DNA of 64,000 nt from CAXXOK01 sp963663285. Lineage in GTDB: Bacteria > Bacillota > Clostridia > Christensenellales > Aristaeellaceae. Position numbers and translations under genes: made by a program. Where the stretch lies: NCBI GenBank assembly GCA_963663285.2, contig CAXXNI010000002.1, positions 1,364,001 through 1,428,000 of the forward strand, written 5' to 3'. The notes beneath the pieces were generated by a model, which saw nothing but the letters and a program-made list of their open reading frames with translations, was not told the origin of the DNA and did not search any database. Numbering within the stretch: the first letter of the stretch is position 1; each line of letters starts with the position of its first letter. Below are positions 13,011 through 22,173 of the stretch, piece by piece.

Positions 13011-15977
13011 TTACCGCTCGATTTCTTCCATAATGAAGCACTCGATGACGTCGCCCTCTTTAATATCGTTGTATCCATCCAGACTTGCGCCGCACTCAAA
13101 GCCTTGCGCCACTTCTTTAGCGTCATCCTTGAAGCGCTTAAGGGAGCTCAGCTTGCCTTCAAACGTTACAATATTGTCCCGCAGCAGGCGAACCTGTGCG
13201 TTACGCTGCAGTTTGCCGTCGGTTACGTAGCAACCGGCAATCGTGCCTGCACCCGTAATATGGAATACGTTTCGCACTTCGGCATGACCCAGCAATACTT
13301 CCTTGAATTCCGGTGCGAGCAGGCCCTTCATTGCCTTCTCAATATCTTCAATCGCTTGATAGATAATGCGGTAAAGCCGGATATCCACACCTTCCCGTTC
13401 GGCAGCCGCACGTGCGTTGCTGTTGGGCCGGATGTTAAAGCCGATGATAATGGCGTTGAATGCCGCAGCCAAGTTTACATCGTCATTGGTTACCGCACCT
13501 ACGCCGCTATGCAGAATACGTACTTTCACCTGATCGTTGGACAATTTCTCCAACGCCTGTTTTACTGCCTCAACAGAGCCCTGTACATCCGCTTTTACTA
13601 TCAGGTTCAGCGTTTCAACCTTACCCTGATCGATTTGGCTGAACAGGTTATCCAACGATACCTTGGCAATGCTGTTGGCGTTGCGTTCCACCTTGATTTT
13701 CTCGCGGCGTTCCTCAACCACCTGACGGCCTAAACGGTCGTCGGCTACAGCCATCATATCGTCGCCCGCGCTGGGTACTTCGGAGAAGCCGGAAACTTCA
13801 ACCGGTACGGAAGGCCCTGCTTCATCCACGCGTTCGCCCTTGTCGTTGACCATTGCACGTACGCGGCCGCTGGCCAGCCCCACGACGATATTGTCGCCCA
13901 CATGCAGCGTACCGGTCTGTACCAGCACGGTAGCCAGAGGACCACGCGCTTTATCCAGCTTCGCTTCGATGATAACGCCCTTAGCCATACGGTTGGGGTT
14001 AGCACGCAGTTGCAGCAGATCCGCCTGCAGTAGAATCATCTCCAGCAGGTTATCTACTCCTTCACCGGTAGCGGCGCTAACGGGCACCATAATGGTATCG
14101 CCGCCCCACTCTTCGGGAACCAGTTCGTAACCGGTCAAATCCTGCTTAACGCGGTTAGGATCGGCATTTTCTTTATCCATCTTGTTAATCGCCACGATAA
14201 TCGGCACACCGGCCGCTTTCGCGTGGTTGATGGATTCGATGGTTTGCGGCATGACACCATCGTCTGCAGCAACCACCAGCACGGCGATATCCGTCGCCTG
14301 GGTGCCGCGGGCACGCATGGCGGTAAACGCTTCATGACCCGGCGTATCCAGGAAGGTGATGCTGTCCCCATCCATATCTACCGTATAAGCGCCGATATGC
14401 TGGGTAATGCCGCCTGCCTCGCCCGCAGTAACATGGGTGTGCCGGATGTAATCCAGCAGCGATGTTTTACCATGGTCAACGTGACCCATAATGGTAATAA
14501 CCGGCGGGCGCTGTTCCAAATCTTCTTCCGCGTCTTCAATATCCGTTTCGGTCAACGCGTCTTCAGCGGTTTTGGCCAGATTCATTTCCAGCGTTACGCC
14601 AAATTCTGTACAGACCAGGCTGGCAGTGTCAAAGTCCAGCTCGCTGTTGATGTTTGCCATAATGCCCAACAGCAGCAGCTTCTTCAAAATATCACCGGCC
14701 GGCTTACCGATACGTTCGGTTAAATCCTTAACGGTAATGGTTTCAGCGGTCATATAGGCCGTTTCAATCTTAATGGGGGCCATCATCATCTGCGCGCTGG
14801 GTTTCTTTACGCGCGCACGGCGGCCACCGCGTACTACATCGTCATCGATGCCGTTAAAGCTGCGCTTCGCCATCTGCCTGCGATTTCTGGATACGCGCTC
14901 CGGATCGTGCTGGCGCTGATAGTTGCGCTTATTCGGATCGTAATTGCTTACGCGCTCCTTCTCAAGTACAGGCGTAAGTTCCGGTCCGCTTTTCCCGCCA
15001 CCGCTACGCCGGGGTGCTCCTCCAGGCGCGGGTCTGTTAAACCCACCACCCGGACGACCGGCAGGCGCCTGTCCTTGGGGCGGCGCACCGACAGGGCGGC
15101 CATAGGGTCCACGCGGATTCGCCGGACGGCCAAACTGCCCCTGTGCCTGCGGATTGGCAGGACGGCCAAATTGCCCCTGTGCCTGCGGATTCGCCGGACG
15201 GCCATAAGGGCCCTGCGGATTGGCAGGACGCCCGTAGGGACCCTGCGGATTCGCCTGCGGGTTTGCAGGACGGCCATAAGGGCCCTGCGGATTGGCAGGA
15301 CGCCCGTAGGGACCTTGCGGATTCGCCTGCGGGTTCGCAGGACGGCCATAAGGGCCCTGCGGATTGGCGGGGCGGCCATAGGGGCCGCGAGGCGCACCGG
15401 CAGCGGGCTGACCCTGCTGCGGGCGCGGCGCTCTAGGCGCAGGTTTGGGGGCAGTATAGGCAGGCACCATTGCGGGCTTGGCCGCTTCAGGTGCTTCCTC
15501 CTGCTCCGGTTTGACAGCCGCAGGTTTCACCTCGGCTGGTTTTTCCTCGGTTTTGGGGGCGGCAGGCGCTTTTACCTCCGGTTTTTCCGGCTTGACCGGT
15601 TTTTCCTCGCCAGCGGTTTTTTCCGTGGCAGGCTCAACCGGTTTAGCTTTTTCAGCAACCGTTTCCGGTTTGACAGCACTTACTTCCGGTTTTTCCGCAA
15701 CCTTTTCAGGCTTAGGCGCGGCTACAGGTTCGGATTTTTCCTCTTCCGTATCCGGCATGGTATAAGCCTTTGTATGCTGCTGTACCAGGCGCTGCTGTTC
15801 GGCCTGCTTTTCCTCCGCGCGCCGCTGCTCTTCCTCACGGGCATATTGGTTTTCCAGCATGTGCAGCGTCTGCATCAGTTCGTCCGCACCCTTGCGGACG
15901 CTTGTGACGCTCTCCATTACGGTTTCCGCGCCCTTGAGAAGATCTTTGGTGGCATCCTTGAGTTTCGCTTTGGTCAT
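13011..15977 (-). CDS. infB: Translation initiation factor IF-2, with a long repeat-rich N-terminus
   Basis: A 988-residue IF-2, long for Firmicutes (B. subtilis 716). The layout is a charged helical start (residues 1-70), an Ala/Pro/Glu/Lys linker (about 75-190), a Gly/Pro/Tyr repeat tract (198-300), a short IF2N domain (about 405-455), and then the GTPase core with G1 GHVDHGKTS near 498-506, G3 DTPGHEAF and G4 NKMDK. The C-terminal domains bind fMet-tRNA (GAGTIAGCYVTDGKLQRNAQVRL). It delivers initiator tRNA to the 30S subunit. The N-terminal extension is the only odd part. It lies between ylxQ and rbfA. Confidence 0.97.
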   Translation of the reverse strand: MTKAKLKDATKDLLKGAETVMESVTSVRKGADELMQTLHMLENQYAREEEQRRAEEKQAEQQRLVQQHTKAYTMPDTEEEKSEPVAAPKPEKVAEKPEVSAVKPETVAEKAKPVEPATEKTAGEEKPVKPEKPEVKAPAAPKTEEKPAEVKPAAVKPEQEEAPEAAKPAMVPAYTAPKPAPRAPRPQQGQPAAGAPRGPYGRPANPQGPYGRPANPQANPQGPYGRPANPQGPYGRPANPQANPQGPYGRPANPQGPYGRPANPQAQGQFGRPANPQAQGQFGRPANPRGPYGRPVGAPPQGQAPAGRPGGGFNRPAPGGAPRRSGGGKSGPELTPVLEKERVSNYDPNKRNYQRQHDPERVSRNRRQMAKRSFNGIDDDVVRGGRRARVKKPSAQMMMAPIKIETAYMTAETITVKDLTERIGKPAGDILKKLLLLGIMANINSELDFDTASLVCTEFGVTLEMNLAKTAEDALTETDIEDAEEDLEQRPPVITIMGHVDHGKTSLLDYIRHTHVTAGEAGGITQHIGAYTVDMDGDSITFLDTPGHEAFTAMRARGTQATDIAVLVVAADDGVMPQTIESINHAKAAGVPIIVAINKMDKENADPNRVKQDLTGYELVPEEWGGDTIMVPVSAATGEGVDNLLEMILLQADLLQLRANPNRMAKGVIIEAKLDKARGPLATVLVQTGTLHVGDNIVVGLASGRVRAMVNDKGERVDEAGPSVPVEVSGFSEVPSAGDDMMAVADDRLGRQVVEERREKIKVERNANSIAKVSLDNLFSQIDQGKVETLNLIVKADVQGSVEAVKQALEKLSNDQVKVRILHSGVGAVTNDDVNLAAAFNAIIIGFNIRPNSNARAAAEREGVDIRLYRIIYQAIEDIEKAMKGLLAPEFKEVLLGHAEVRNVFHITGAGTIAGCYVTDGKLQRNAQVRLLRDNIVTFEGKLSSLKRFKDDAKEVAQGFECGASLDGYNDIKEGDVIECFIMEEIER
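15078..15386 (-). repeat. In-frame tandem repeats in infB
   Basis: About nine imperfect 30-base units encode GPYGRPANPQ, with variants GQFGRPANPQ and 4-residue ANPQ spacers. The units are near-identical at DNA level, so this tract should be prone to slippage and length variation between strains. Confidence 0.9.
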
Positions 15978-16050
15978 TGTACCGCTTGCACCCCCGCATA
16001 TATTGCGCTTGTATTTTGCCCTGTCAGTAAAAGGTAATTCCTATCTATCG

Positions 16051-16386
16051 TCATCCGGCACCAGATAAGGGATTTTCTCCGCCAAGTAGAAGCAGCAGTT
16101 TATCCGCCATCTTCCCCCGCTTTATAGCCACAGTCATGCGGCCTTCCTTACCTACTGCCTGCGTTATCATCTCGGCCGGTATGCTGTATAACGGCACATG
16201 GTGGTTTGCGCAGGAATCCAAAAACCGCTTTCGCGTGTTCTGTGCACTGCGCTCATCCATCAGCACCACTGCAGCCGTTTCCCGGCGAACAGCATCGACG
16301 CAGGCATCCTGCCCCAGCACCGTCTCGCCTGCCCGCGCGCATAGCCCCAGAAATCCTTTGAGCCGTTGCCATTCAGTGGCCGTCAA
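16051..16386 (-). CDS. ylxQ: Ribosomal L7Ae-like RNA-binding protein YlxQ
   Basis: A 111-residue protein starting with TTG at 16386. A GGAGG site lies 7 bases upstream, inside the end of ylxR, and the start overlaps the ylxR stop codon (TTGA), a coupling arrangement. The frame is open further upstream, but that part lies antiparallel in frame to ylxR coding sequence and is not L7Ae-like. The L7Ae fold is seen as KGFLGLCARAGETVLGQDACVDAV and VVLMDERSAQNTRKRFLDSC. Family members bind kink-turn-like RNA; the precise role in bacteria is little known. Always found between ylxR and infB. Confidence 0.9.
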   Translation of the reverse strand: MTATEWQRLKGFLGLCARAGETVLGQDACVDAVRRETAAVVLMDERSAQNTRKRFLDSCANHHVPLYSIPAEMITQAVGKEGRMTVAIKRGKMADKLLLLLGGENPLSGAG

Positions 16387-16685
16387 TGTGCGTCCTCCGT
16401 GTTCTTTCCAGCCAGCAAAGTTTGCATCGTTTCTGTTAATTGCCGGTTGGTTTCCTCGTCCAAATGCGTTTCCAGCGCCCTGTCCAGCTGTCTTTGCTTC
16501 AGTGCCCGTTTGAGGCATTCGGCATTGTAGCATACATAAGCGCCTCGCCCTGCCTTTTTCCCGGTCGTATCCAGGCTTACCTCGCCTTCCGGCGAACGTA
16601 CCACGCGTAAAAGCTCTTTCTTGGGCTTCATCTCGCGGCAACCAACGCACATACGCATCGGAATTTTACGCGGTTTCGCTGGCAT
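16383..16685 (-). CDS. ylxR: YlxR / RnpM family RNA-binding protein
   Basis: A 100-residue protein with the family signature MRMCVGCREMKPKKELLRVVR followed by GRGAYVCYNAECLKRALKQRQLDRAL. YlxR (RnpM) of Bacillus binds RNase P RNA and modulates its activity; it has also been described as a nucleoid-associated regulator. The N-terminus carries a CxxC pair. It sits between nusA and ylxQ, the conserved order. Confidence 0.95.
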   Translation of the reverse strand: MPAKPRKIPMRMCVGCREMKPKKELLRVVRSPEGEVSLDTTGKKAGRGAYVCYNAECLKRALKQRQLDRALETHLDEETNRQLTETMQTLLAGKNTEDAH

Positions 16686-16709
16686 ACTCGGCCTCCTGAC
16701 ATGTGGAAA

Positions 16710-17951
16710 TTACAGGGTATCGTCCTCATCGGGCGTTTCCAACGGGATATCGGAAAGCTCTGGCATACCGGTATCGACATACTCTTCTTCCGATGGCATC
16801 TCGTAAAACTCCTGATACCCCATCGGCTCTTCCGGCATTTGCTCGGTCAGGTTAAACATTTCCGCAGCCTGCGACTGACTCTTAATGTCGATGCGCCATC
16901 CGGTCAGTTTAGCAGCCAGGCGGGCGTTTTGCCCTTCCTTTCCGATTGCAAGGCTCAACTGATTATCCGGCACGACAACGCGGCAGGCTTTCTCGTTCTC
17001 AGCTACGAAAACACTGAGCACATGTGCCGGGTTCAGCGCATTTGCGATAAACTCTGCCGGGTCGGGAGACCACTTGATAATATCAATCTTCTCGTTGCGC
17101 AGTTCTTCTACCACTTTATCCACGCGGTTACCGCGCGGGCCTACGCATGCACCGACCGGATCAATAACCGGATCGGTGGAGAAAACAGCCATTTTAGTAC
17201 GGCTTCCGGCTTCGCGGGCGATCGATTTAATCTGCACGACACCGGCGGCGATTTCCGGTACTTCCATCTCAAACAGCCGCTTGACCAGTCCCGGATGGAT
17301 ACGGCTTACACGCACCTGCGGCCCGCGAAGCATCTCCTTGCCCGTACGGTTTACTTCCAGCACATACACCTTGATATGGTCGTCACTGTGATATTCTTCG
17401 CCAGGAATCCATTCGCTCTTTTCCAGAATGCCTTCAGTACGTCCCAGTTCCACATAAACGGCGCTGGGTTCCACGCGCTGGACAATCGCGGTGAGAATCT
17501 CGTTTTCCTTCTCAGAATATTCGTCGTATATTTTCCCCTGCTCCGCTTCGCGGATACGTTGGATAATCACCTGCTTGGCTGTTTGCGCAGCTGTGCGCAG
17601 AAAGCCTGAAGGCGTAACGTCGATTTCAGCAATGTCGCCCATTTGGTAATCGGCGCGTATTTTTTGCGCGTCTTCCAGCGTGATCTGGTTGGCCTCGTCC
17701 TCAATTTCGTCGGTAATCAGCTTCCGCGCAAAAACGTGCGCGATACCGGTAGTACGGTTTAAGGTAACGGAAAGGTTGGCCGGTGCAGTTTCTTCGCGGG
17801 AAACATTCTTTTTATAGGCAGCCTTCAGCGCCTCTTCAATTGCGCCAAACAGCATATCCTCGCTAATGTCTTTTTCCGATGCCAGTGCGTGCACGGCGTC
17901 AATAATTTGCGCCTCGCGGGACTGCACCGGTGTTTTTTTCGTCGCCTTCAT
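16710..17951 (-). CDS. nusA: Transcription termination/antitermination factor NusA
   Basis: A 413-residue NusA of typical Gram-positive length, lacking the C-terminal AR repeats. An N-terminal RNA-polymerase-binding domain (to about residue 125) is followed by an S1 domain (VQRVEPSAVYVELGRTEGILEKSEWIPGE) and two KH domains (DPVGACVGPRGNRVDKV; SLAIGKEGQNARLAAKLTGW). The acidic tail ends in DEDDTL. NusA enhances pausing and intrinsic termination and joins rRNA antitermination. It is 22 bases downstream of rimP. Confidence 0.97.
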   Translation of the reverse strand: MKATKKTPVQSREAQIIDAVHALASEKDISEDMLFGAIEEALKAAYKKNVSREETAPANLSVTLNRTTGIAHVFARKLITDEIEDEANQITLEDAQKIRADYQMGDIAEIDVTPSGFLRTAAQTAKQVIIQRIREAEQGKIYDEYSEKENEILTAIVQRVEPSAVYVELGRTEGILEKSEWIPGEEYHSDDHIKVYVLEVNRTGKEMLRGPQVRVSRIHPGLVKRLFEMEVPEIAAGVVQIKSIAREAGSRTKMAVFSTDPVIDPVGACVGPRGNRVDKVVEELRNEKIDIIKWSPDPAEFIANALNPAHVLSVFVAENEKACRVVVPDNQLSLAIGKEGQNARLAAKLTGWRIDIKSQSQAAEMFNLTEQMPEEPMGYQEFYEMPSEEEYVDTGMPELSDIPLETPDEDDTL

Positions 17952-17973
17952 TACCGATACTCCTATCTCTTAA

Positions 17974-18450
17974 TCAATCTTCATCTTCAAACACAATTAA
18001 GGGTTTTACCTGCGCAACCATCTTACGGGGGAAAGTTTTCTCGTTTCCATCCGTTAGGGTAATGGTCACGTTTTGTTTATCCATGGCGATCAGCTTGCCT
18101 TCATAGCGCTTTGCGCCTTCCAGCGGTGCGTAGAGTTTCACTTCTACCAGATCGTCGCGATGTTTTGCTATATCCCGTTCAGTCTCAATGGGGCGATCCG
18201 CCCCCGGGCTGGATACTTCCAGATAATCGTACGCTAAGGTTTCCAGCAACGGCTGCACCGCACGGTGGAAACGCTCGCAATCGTCCAGCGTTACGCCTTC
18301 CGGCTGATCGATATACAGGCAAAGGGTCAGCCCCTGCGGTTCTCTGGTCAGGGTTACATCCACCAGTTCCAGCGCCATTTGGGCGGCTAGTGGAGCGGCA
18401 ATTGCCTCAACCGCCTGCTTGCTGACACCGCTTGCTTGTTTTCCCTTCAT
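17974..18450 (-). CDS. rimP: Ribosome maturation factor RimP
   Basis: A 158-residue protein with the RimP pattern: an N-terminal alpha/beta domain (LVDVTLTREPQGLTLCLYID...GVTLDDCERFHRAVQPLL, YLEVSSPGADRPIET) and a C-terminal SH3-like barrel (GAKRYEGKLIAMDKQNVTITL). It is needed for 30S maturation. It is the first gene of the nusA-infB operon, with a promoter about 230 bases upstream and a strongly structured leader between. Confidence 0.95.
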   Translation of the reverse strand: MKGKQASGVSKQAVEAIAAPLAAQMALELVDVTLTREPQGLTLCLYIDQPEGVTLDDCERFHRAVQPLLETLAYDYLEVSSPGADRPIETERDIAKHRDDLVEVKLYAPLEGAKRYEGKLIAMDKQNVTITLTDGNEKTFPRKMVAQVKPLIVFEDED

Positions 18451-18479
18451 GGCTGCACCGCCGTTTCCAAGGCAATCAA

Positions 18480-18607
18480 AAAGAGCGGCTTTCTATTGCC
18501 CTCCCTTTGCCATATGGTCTTCTCCGGGTGAGGCTGTGCAAGGCTTTGTGCCTGCTCCCCGTGGATCGGACGGATCATATGGTTACGGAAAGCAATATCC
18601 ACTCTTT
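18480..18607 (-). promoter_or_regulatory. Structured leader RNA of the rimP-nusA-infB operon
   Basis: On the minus strand the leader holds nested complementary segments: 18599-18607 with 18480-18488 (9 bp, one G-U), 18592-18597 with 18494-18499 (6 bp) and 18576-18582 with 18510-18516 (7 bp), closing a large apical part. The order is colinear, so one long arm can form. A conserved structured leader ahead of ylxS/rimP is known in several bacterial groups; identity with any described class is not shown. Confidence 0.6.
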
Positions 18608-18677
18608 CGATAAACCCTTCTTTCTTTATGGGTCGTATAAGTCCCAGAAAAGCTGATAATAAGCCAAAGGCATGTTG

Positions 18678-18706
18678 AGTATAGCACATCAACCACGGAA
18701 AAACAA
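18678..18706 (-). promoter_or_regulatory. Promoter of the rimP operon
   Basis: TTGTTT and TATACT on the minus strand with a 17-base spacer, upstream of the structured leader. No closer promoter is seen. Confidence 0.7.
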
Positions 18707-18933
18707 GCATTTTGCGCTTTTCAGACGAGAATTCTTTTTAACAGTCACTTATGGTATGTTTCAGAGAAGCGCATATTTTCAATCCATTTTGCTTACCGTT
18801 CAGCAGGATCAAAATCACCACTTTATCATGATGATAAATCGTGTTATTCCATATCCTGAGATGTCCAATTCCACACTGTTTTTACATCCTTAACATAGGC
18901 TATATCTTTGTATACAACATATACCCATAGCAC

Positions 18934-18961
18934 TTGTCAGAGGGGTAAAATCTGCTATAAT
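18934..18961 (+). promoter_or_regulatory. Promoter of the flippase-mazG unit
   Basis: TTGTCA and a perfect TATAAT separated by 16 bases, 32 bases before the GTG start of the flippase gene. Confidence 0.85.
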
Positions 18962-18993
18962 AAACCGGTAACCAAGGAAAGCGGGGCGCTAGG

Positions 18994-20622
18994 GTGAGCG
19001 AAAAGCAGAAGTCAATCGTCGGCGGTATGACGATTTTAGGGGTTACCGGACTGATTTGTAAAGTGGTAGCGGTATTGTACCGCATTCCACTGGCGTGGTT
19101 AATCGGCGATCAGGGGCTGGGGACGTTCCAGCTCGTTTTTCCCACCTATAATTTATTATTAACGCTTTCCTCTGCCGGGCTGCCTGTGGCAATCAGCCGC
19201 ATGGTCAGCTTTTCGCTAGCGCGAAACGATCCACGCAATGCACACCGTGCTTTCCGAACAGCTTTGTCCATCCTTACGGCACTTGGTGCGGTCGGCACTT
19301 TCCTGATGATCGTTTTTAACCCCTTTCTCAGTTCTCGCGTAGGAGATCCGGAAACCCAGGCAGGATTTATCGCTATCGCTCCTGCATTGCTGTTGGTATG
19401 CACCATGAGCGCATTCCGCGGCTTCATGCAGGGACAGCAAAACATGATGCCCACCGCAATCAGCCAACTCATTGAACAGGTCGGCAAAGTAATTATCGCA
19501 CTGCCGCTGGCTTACTTCGGCTCCCGCATCGGCATGGGCAGTTCTTCGGAAATCAATATCGGGTATGCCGCAGCCGGAGCGTTGCTGGGCAACTCTATTG
19601 CCGAAGGGTTTGCCTTATTCTTTATTACGGTTGTCTACCGCCGCAAGCGGCATGTGTTTATTACACGTGTTCAGGATGAGGATTGCCAACCCCTATCCCG
19701 CCGTACGCTGGTCCGCCAGCTGCTTGCGCTTGCTGTGCCGATTACCCTCGCATCCTGTATTGTACCACTGGCTTCGTTTATCGATTCCGGGATGATTGTG
19801 AATCTGCTTGTCAATAAAGCCGGTTTTGCGCAAGCTGAAGCGCGCGCGATGTACGGCCGGTTTTCCGGATATGTAATTACACTGATTAACGTGCCCACTG
19901 CGCTCGCGCAGGCGATATCAATGAGTTTGGTGCCCGCAGTTTCCGCAGGGATGGGACGCAAGGATTGGAAGAGTATTCGCCGCCAGAGCCACACAGGGCT
20001 GCGGATGGCGTTTTTAATTGGCTTGCCTGCAAGCCTCGGTATGAGCATTCTGTCCCGGCAGATTTTATCGCTGATTTATCCCTTCCCCTCGCAAGCAGCG
20101 CTTGACCAGACAGCCATGCTTTTATCGCTGTCGGCGTTTACCATTGTGCTGTTTACCGTCGTACAAGCGACCAGCGGTATCTTGCAAGGGCTTAAAAAGC
20201 AAAGGATTCCCATGTATACATTACTGGTTGGCGTAGGGCTGAAGATATTGATCAACTATAATCTTATCGGCATGCCAGAGATTAATATTTATGGTGCTTC
20301 TATTGGCTCATTGGTTTGTTACAGCGTCAGTATGATCCCCAATCTCTACTTCGTACATAAATACGCTGGTCTGCCTATGGACACGGTAAATATCTTCTTT
20401 AAACCGCTGGGAGCAACCGCGGCTATGAGCGCCGTTCTCTACCTTGCAACACTATGGTTGCCTTCCAGCCGGTTGACAACTGTGTTTTTACTTATCTTTG
20501 GTGTTACCGTCTATATCGTCTTTGCCAGGTTGATGGGTGCATTGCGCCCGGAAGACTACCAAATACTCACCGCAAAAATTCGCAAGCGAAGAAAAACCCC
20601 CCACCGCAATGATGCCCGCTGA
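18994..20622 (+). CDS. SpoVB/MurJ-like polysaccharide flippase (MOP superfamily)
   Basis: A 542-residue integral membrane protein with about 14 hydrophobic segments. It starts with GTG shortly after the promoter. Its opening (IVGGMTILGVTGLICKVVAVLYRIPLAWLIGDQGLGTFQLVFPTYNL) and internal SRMVSFSLARND, AFRGFMQGQQNMMPTAISQLIEQ and ATSGILQGLKKQRIPMY segments are typical of the SpoVB/YabM/YtgP branch that flips lipid-linked wall precursors. In Bacillus, SpoVB is needed for spore cortex formation and YtgP acts as a MurJ. The mazG-like gene follows 17 bases later, as yabM-yabN in Bacillus. Which paralogue this is cannot be settled without a tree. Confidence 0.9.
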   Translation: MSEKQKSIVGGMTILGVTGLICKVVAVLYRIPLAWLIGDQGLGTFQLVFPTYNLLLTLSSAGLPVAISRMVSFSLARNDPRNAHRAFRTALSILTALGAVGTFLMIVFNPFLSSRVGDPETQAGFIAIAPALLLVCTMSAFRGFMQGQQNMMPTAISQLIEQVGKVIIALPLAYFGSRIGMGSSSEINIGYAAAGALLGNSIAEGFALFFITVVYRRKRHVFITRVQDEDCQPLSRRTLVRQLLALAVPITLASCIVPLASFIDSGMIVNLLVNKAGFAQAEARAMYGRFSGYVITLINVPTALAQAISMSLVPAVSAGMGRKDWKSIRRQSHTGLRMAFLIGLPASLGMSILSRQILSLIYPFPSQAALDQTAMLLSLSAFTIVLFTVVQATSGILQGLKKQRIPMYTLLVGVGLKILINYNLIGMPEINIYGASIGSLVCYSVSMIPNLYFVHKYAGLPMDTVNIFFKPLGATAAMSAVLYLATLWLPSSRLTTVFLLIFGVTVYIVFARLMGALRPEDYQILTAKIRKRRKTPHRNDAR

Positions 20623-20639
20623 CTAAAGGAGGTTCCTCT

Positions 20640-22088
20640 GTGTATACCATTACCGTCGTCCCTGTTTCGACCGGCGATCAATCGCTATTAACTGTAGATG
20701 CGCAGCAGCGTCTTTTAAACGCTGAAGTACTTGTTTTGCGCACCGGCAAACATCCCATATCGGATTGGCTTCATCAGCAGGGCTGTAACTACACCACGCT
20801 TGATCATCTCTATGAAAGCGCGGATGATTTTGATGCCTTTAACGCTTCCGTCGCAAAAACGTTAATCGATCTTGCACAGGAAAACGATGTACTATATGCC
20901 GTATCCGATATCACCATGGATTCTACCGTTACCGAGTTACAAAAGCAGCTGAAAGATACATCTTCGCTAACCCTGCTGCCAGGAGTAAGCCATGCAGACC
21001 GCTGCCTTGCGCTTGCCGGGCAAATGGCAAGCATATCAGACGGGCTTGTGATACAAACAGCTGAAGCATTTCGCAGTTCTCGCTACAATCCTTCGCTTCC
21101 CTTGATGCTTGGTGAATTGCATAGCAAGCAATGCGCTGGGGAATGCAAGCTGCAACTGATGGATTTATTACCGGATGACATGGCTTTGATTCTTTTTACT
21201 GGCGATAAAAAAGGTGATTTGGTCTCTTCGCAGATTTCTTTAGTAGAGTTGGACCGCCAAACTGCTTACGACCATCTGACTGCTTGCTTTATCCCGGCGA
21301 TGCCCATTCAAGCACGTATACGTTACAACATGAACGATTTGGTAGCCGTGATGAAGCGGTTGCGTGCACCGAACGGATGTCCATGGGATATTGAACAAAC
21401 ACATGAAAGTCTATTAACCAACCTACTGGAAGAAAGCTATGAATACATTGGCGCTGTTCGGGATGGGGATACGGACCATATGTATGACGAGTTGGGCGAT
21501 GTTCTGTTACAGGTTGTTTTCCATGCAGAAATTGCGCGTCAGCATGGCGATTTTAACATTACTGATGTTACGTCCGCCATTACCCATAAAATGATCGAGC
21601 GCCATCCGCATATTTTTGGCGCTGTAAAGGCCGATACGGCCGATCAGGTTTTAGATAACTGGGAAGCGATTAAACGCAGCCAACGCGGGATCAGGAGCGT
21701 TGCTGAGGCAATGGAGGATGTATCGACCGGGCTAAGCCCAACAATGCGCGCCGGTAAAGTACAGCATAAAGCAGCAAAAATAGGGTTTGATTTCCCTACA
21801 GCCGCTTCTGCGCTAACCAAGGTACACGAAGAAGCAGATGAGGTACAGCAATGCTTTACGGAAGGGATTGATCCTGAAATTGAATTGGGCGATCTGCTCT
21901 TCTCTATCGTCAATGTATGCCGCCTCAGTAATGTGAACCCTGATATATCTCTATTTACCGCGACGAATAAGTTTATTAATCGATTCCGGAATATGGAAAT
22001 TTCTGTGCAAAAGGCCGGAAAATCAATTGAGGACTTGACTTTGCGCGAAATGGATGTATACTGGGAAGCAGAAAAGCATGTGAAATAA
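20640..22088 (+). CDS. mazG: YabN-type protein: degenerate tetrapyrrole-methylase domain plus MazG
   Basis: A 482-residue fusion starting with GTG behind an AAAGGAGG site. Residues 1 to about 215 align in layout with the SAM-dependent tetrapyrrole methylase domain of YabN, but the usual glycine-rich GxGPGD start reads VPVSTGD and the later G-P region reads YAVSDITMDST, so SAM binding is probably lost. The rest is MazG with two copies: NLLEESYEYIGAV...YDELGDVLLQVVFHAEIA and KVHEEADEVQQCF...ELGDLLFSIVNVCRL, both with the EExxE and ExxD metal ligands. MazG hydrolyses noncanonical or excess NTPs to NMP and pyrophosphate. It precedes hup, as in many Clostridia. Confidence 0.9.
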   Translation: MYTITVVPVSTGDQSLLTVDAQQRLLNAEVLVLRTGKHPISDWLHQQGCNYTTLDHLYESADDFDAFNASVAKTLIDLAQENDVLYAVSDITMDSTVTELQKQLKDTSSLTLLPGVSHADRCLALAGQMASISDGLVIQTAEAFRSSRYNPSLPLMLGELHSKQCAGECKLQLMDLLPDDMALILFTGDKKGDLVSSQISLVELDRQTAYDHLTACFIPAMPIQARIRYNMNDLVAVMKRLRAPNGCPWDIEQTHESLLTNLLEESYEYIGAVRDGDTDHMYDELGDVLLQVVFHAEIARQHGDFNITDVTSAITHKMIERHPHIFGAVKADTADQVLDNWEAIKRSQRGIRSVAEAMEDVSTGLSPTMRAGKVQHKAAKIGFDFPTAASALTKVHEEADEVQQCFTEGIDPEIELGDLLFSIVNVCRLSNVNPDISLFTATNKFINRFRNMEISVQKAGKSIEDLTLREMDVYWEAEKHVK

Positions 22089-22173
22089 CCCTTTCGAGGG
22101 TAAAAGTCCGCTTTTCTAGGCTAAATCCGAGATGTACCATGAAAATGGCCCAATAACGAAGGAGGAACTACCT

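Noticed and set aside
15078..15386. Regular short repeats that could suggest a CRISPR array
   Set aside because: The units are in frame inside infB, have no unique spacers and encode a protein repeat.
14907..16037. A 376-codon Arg-rich open frame on the plus strand
   Set aside because: It is antisense to infB; the repeated Arg-rich pattern is the reverse reading of the GPYGRPANPQ repeats.
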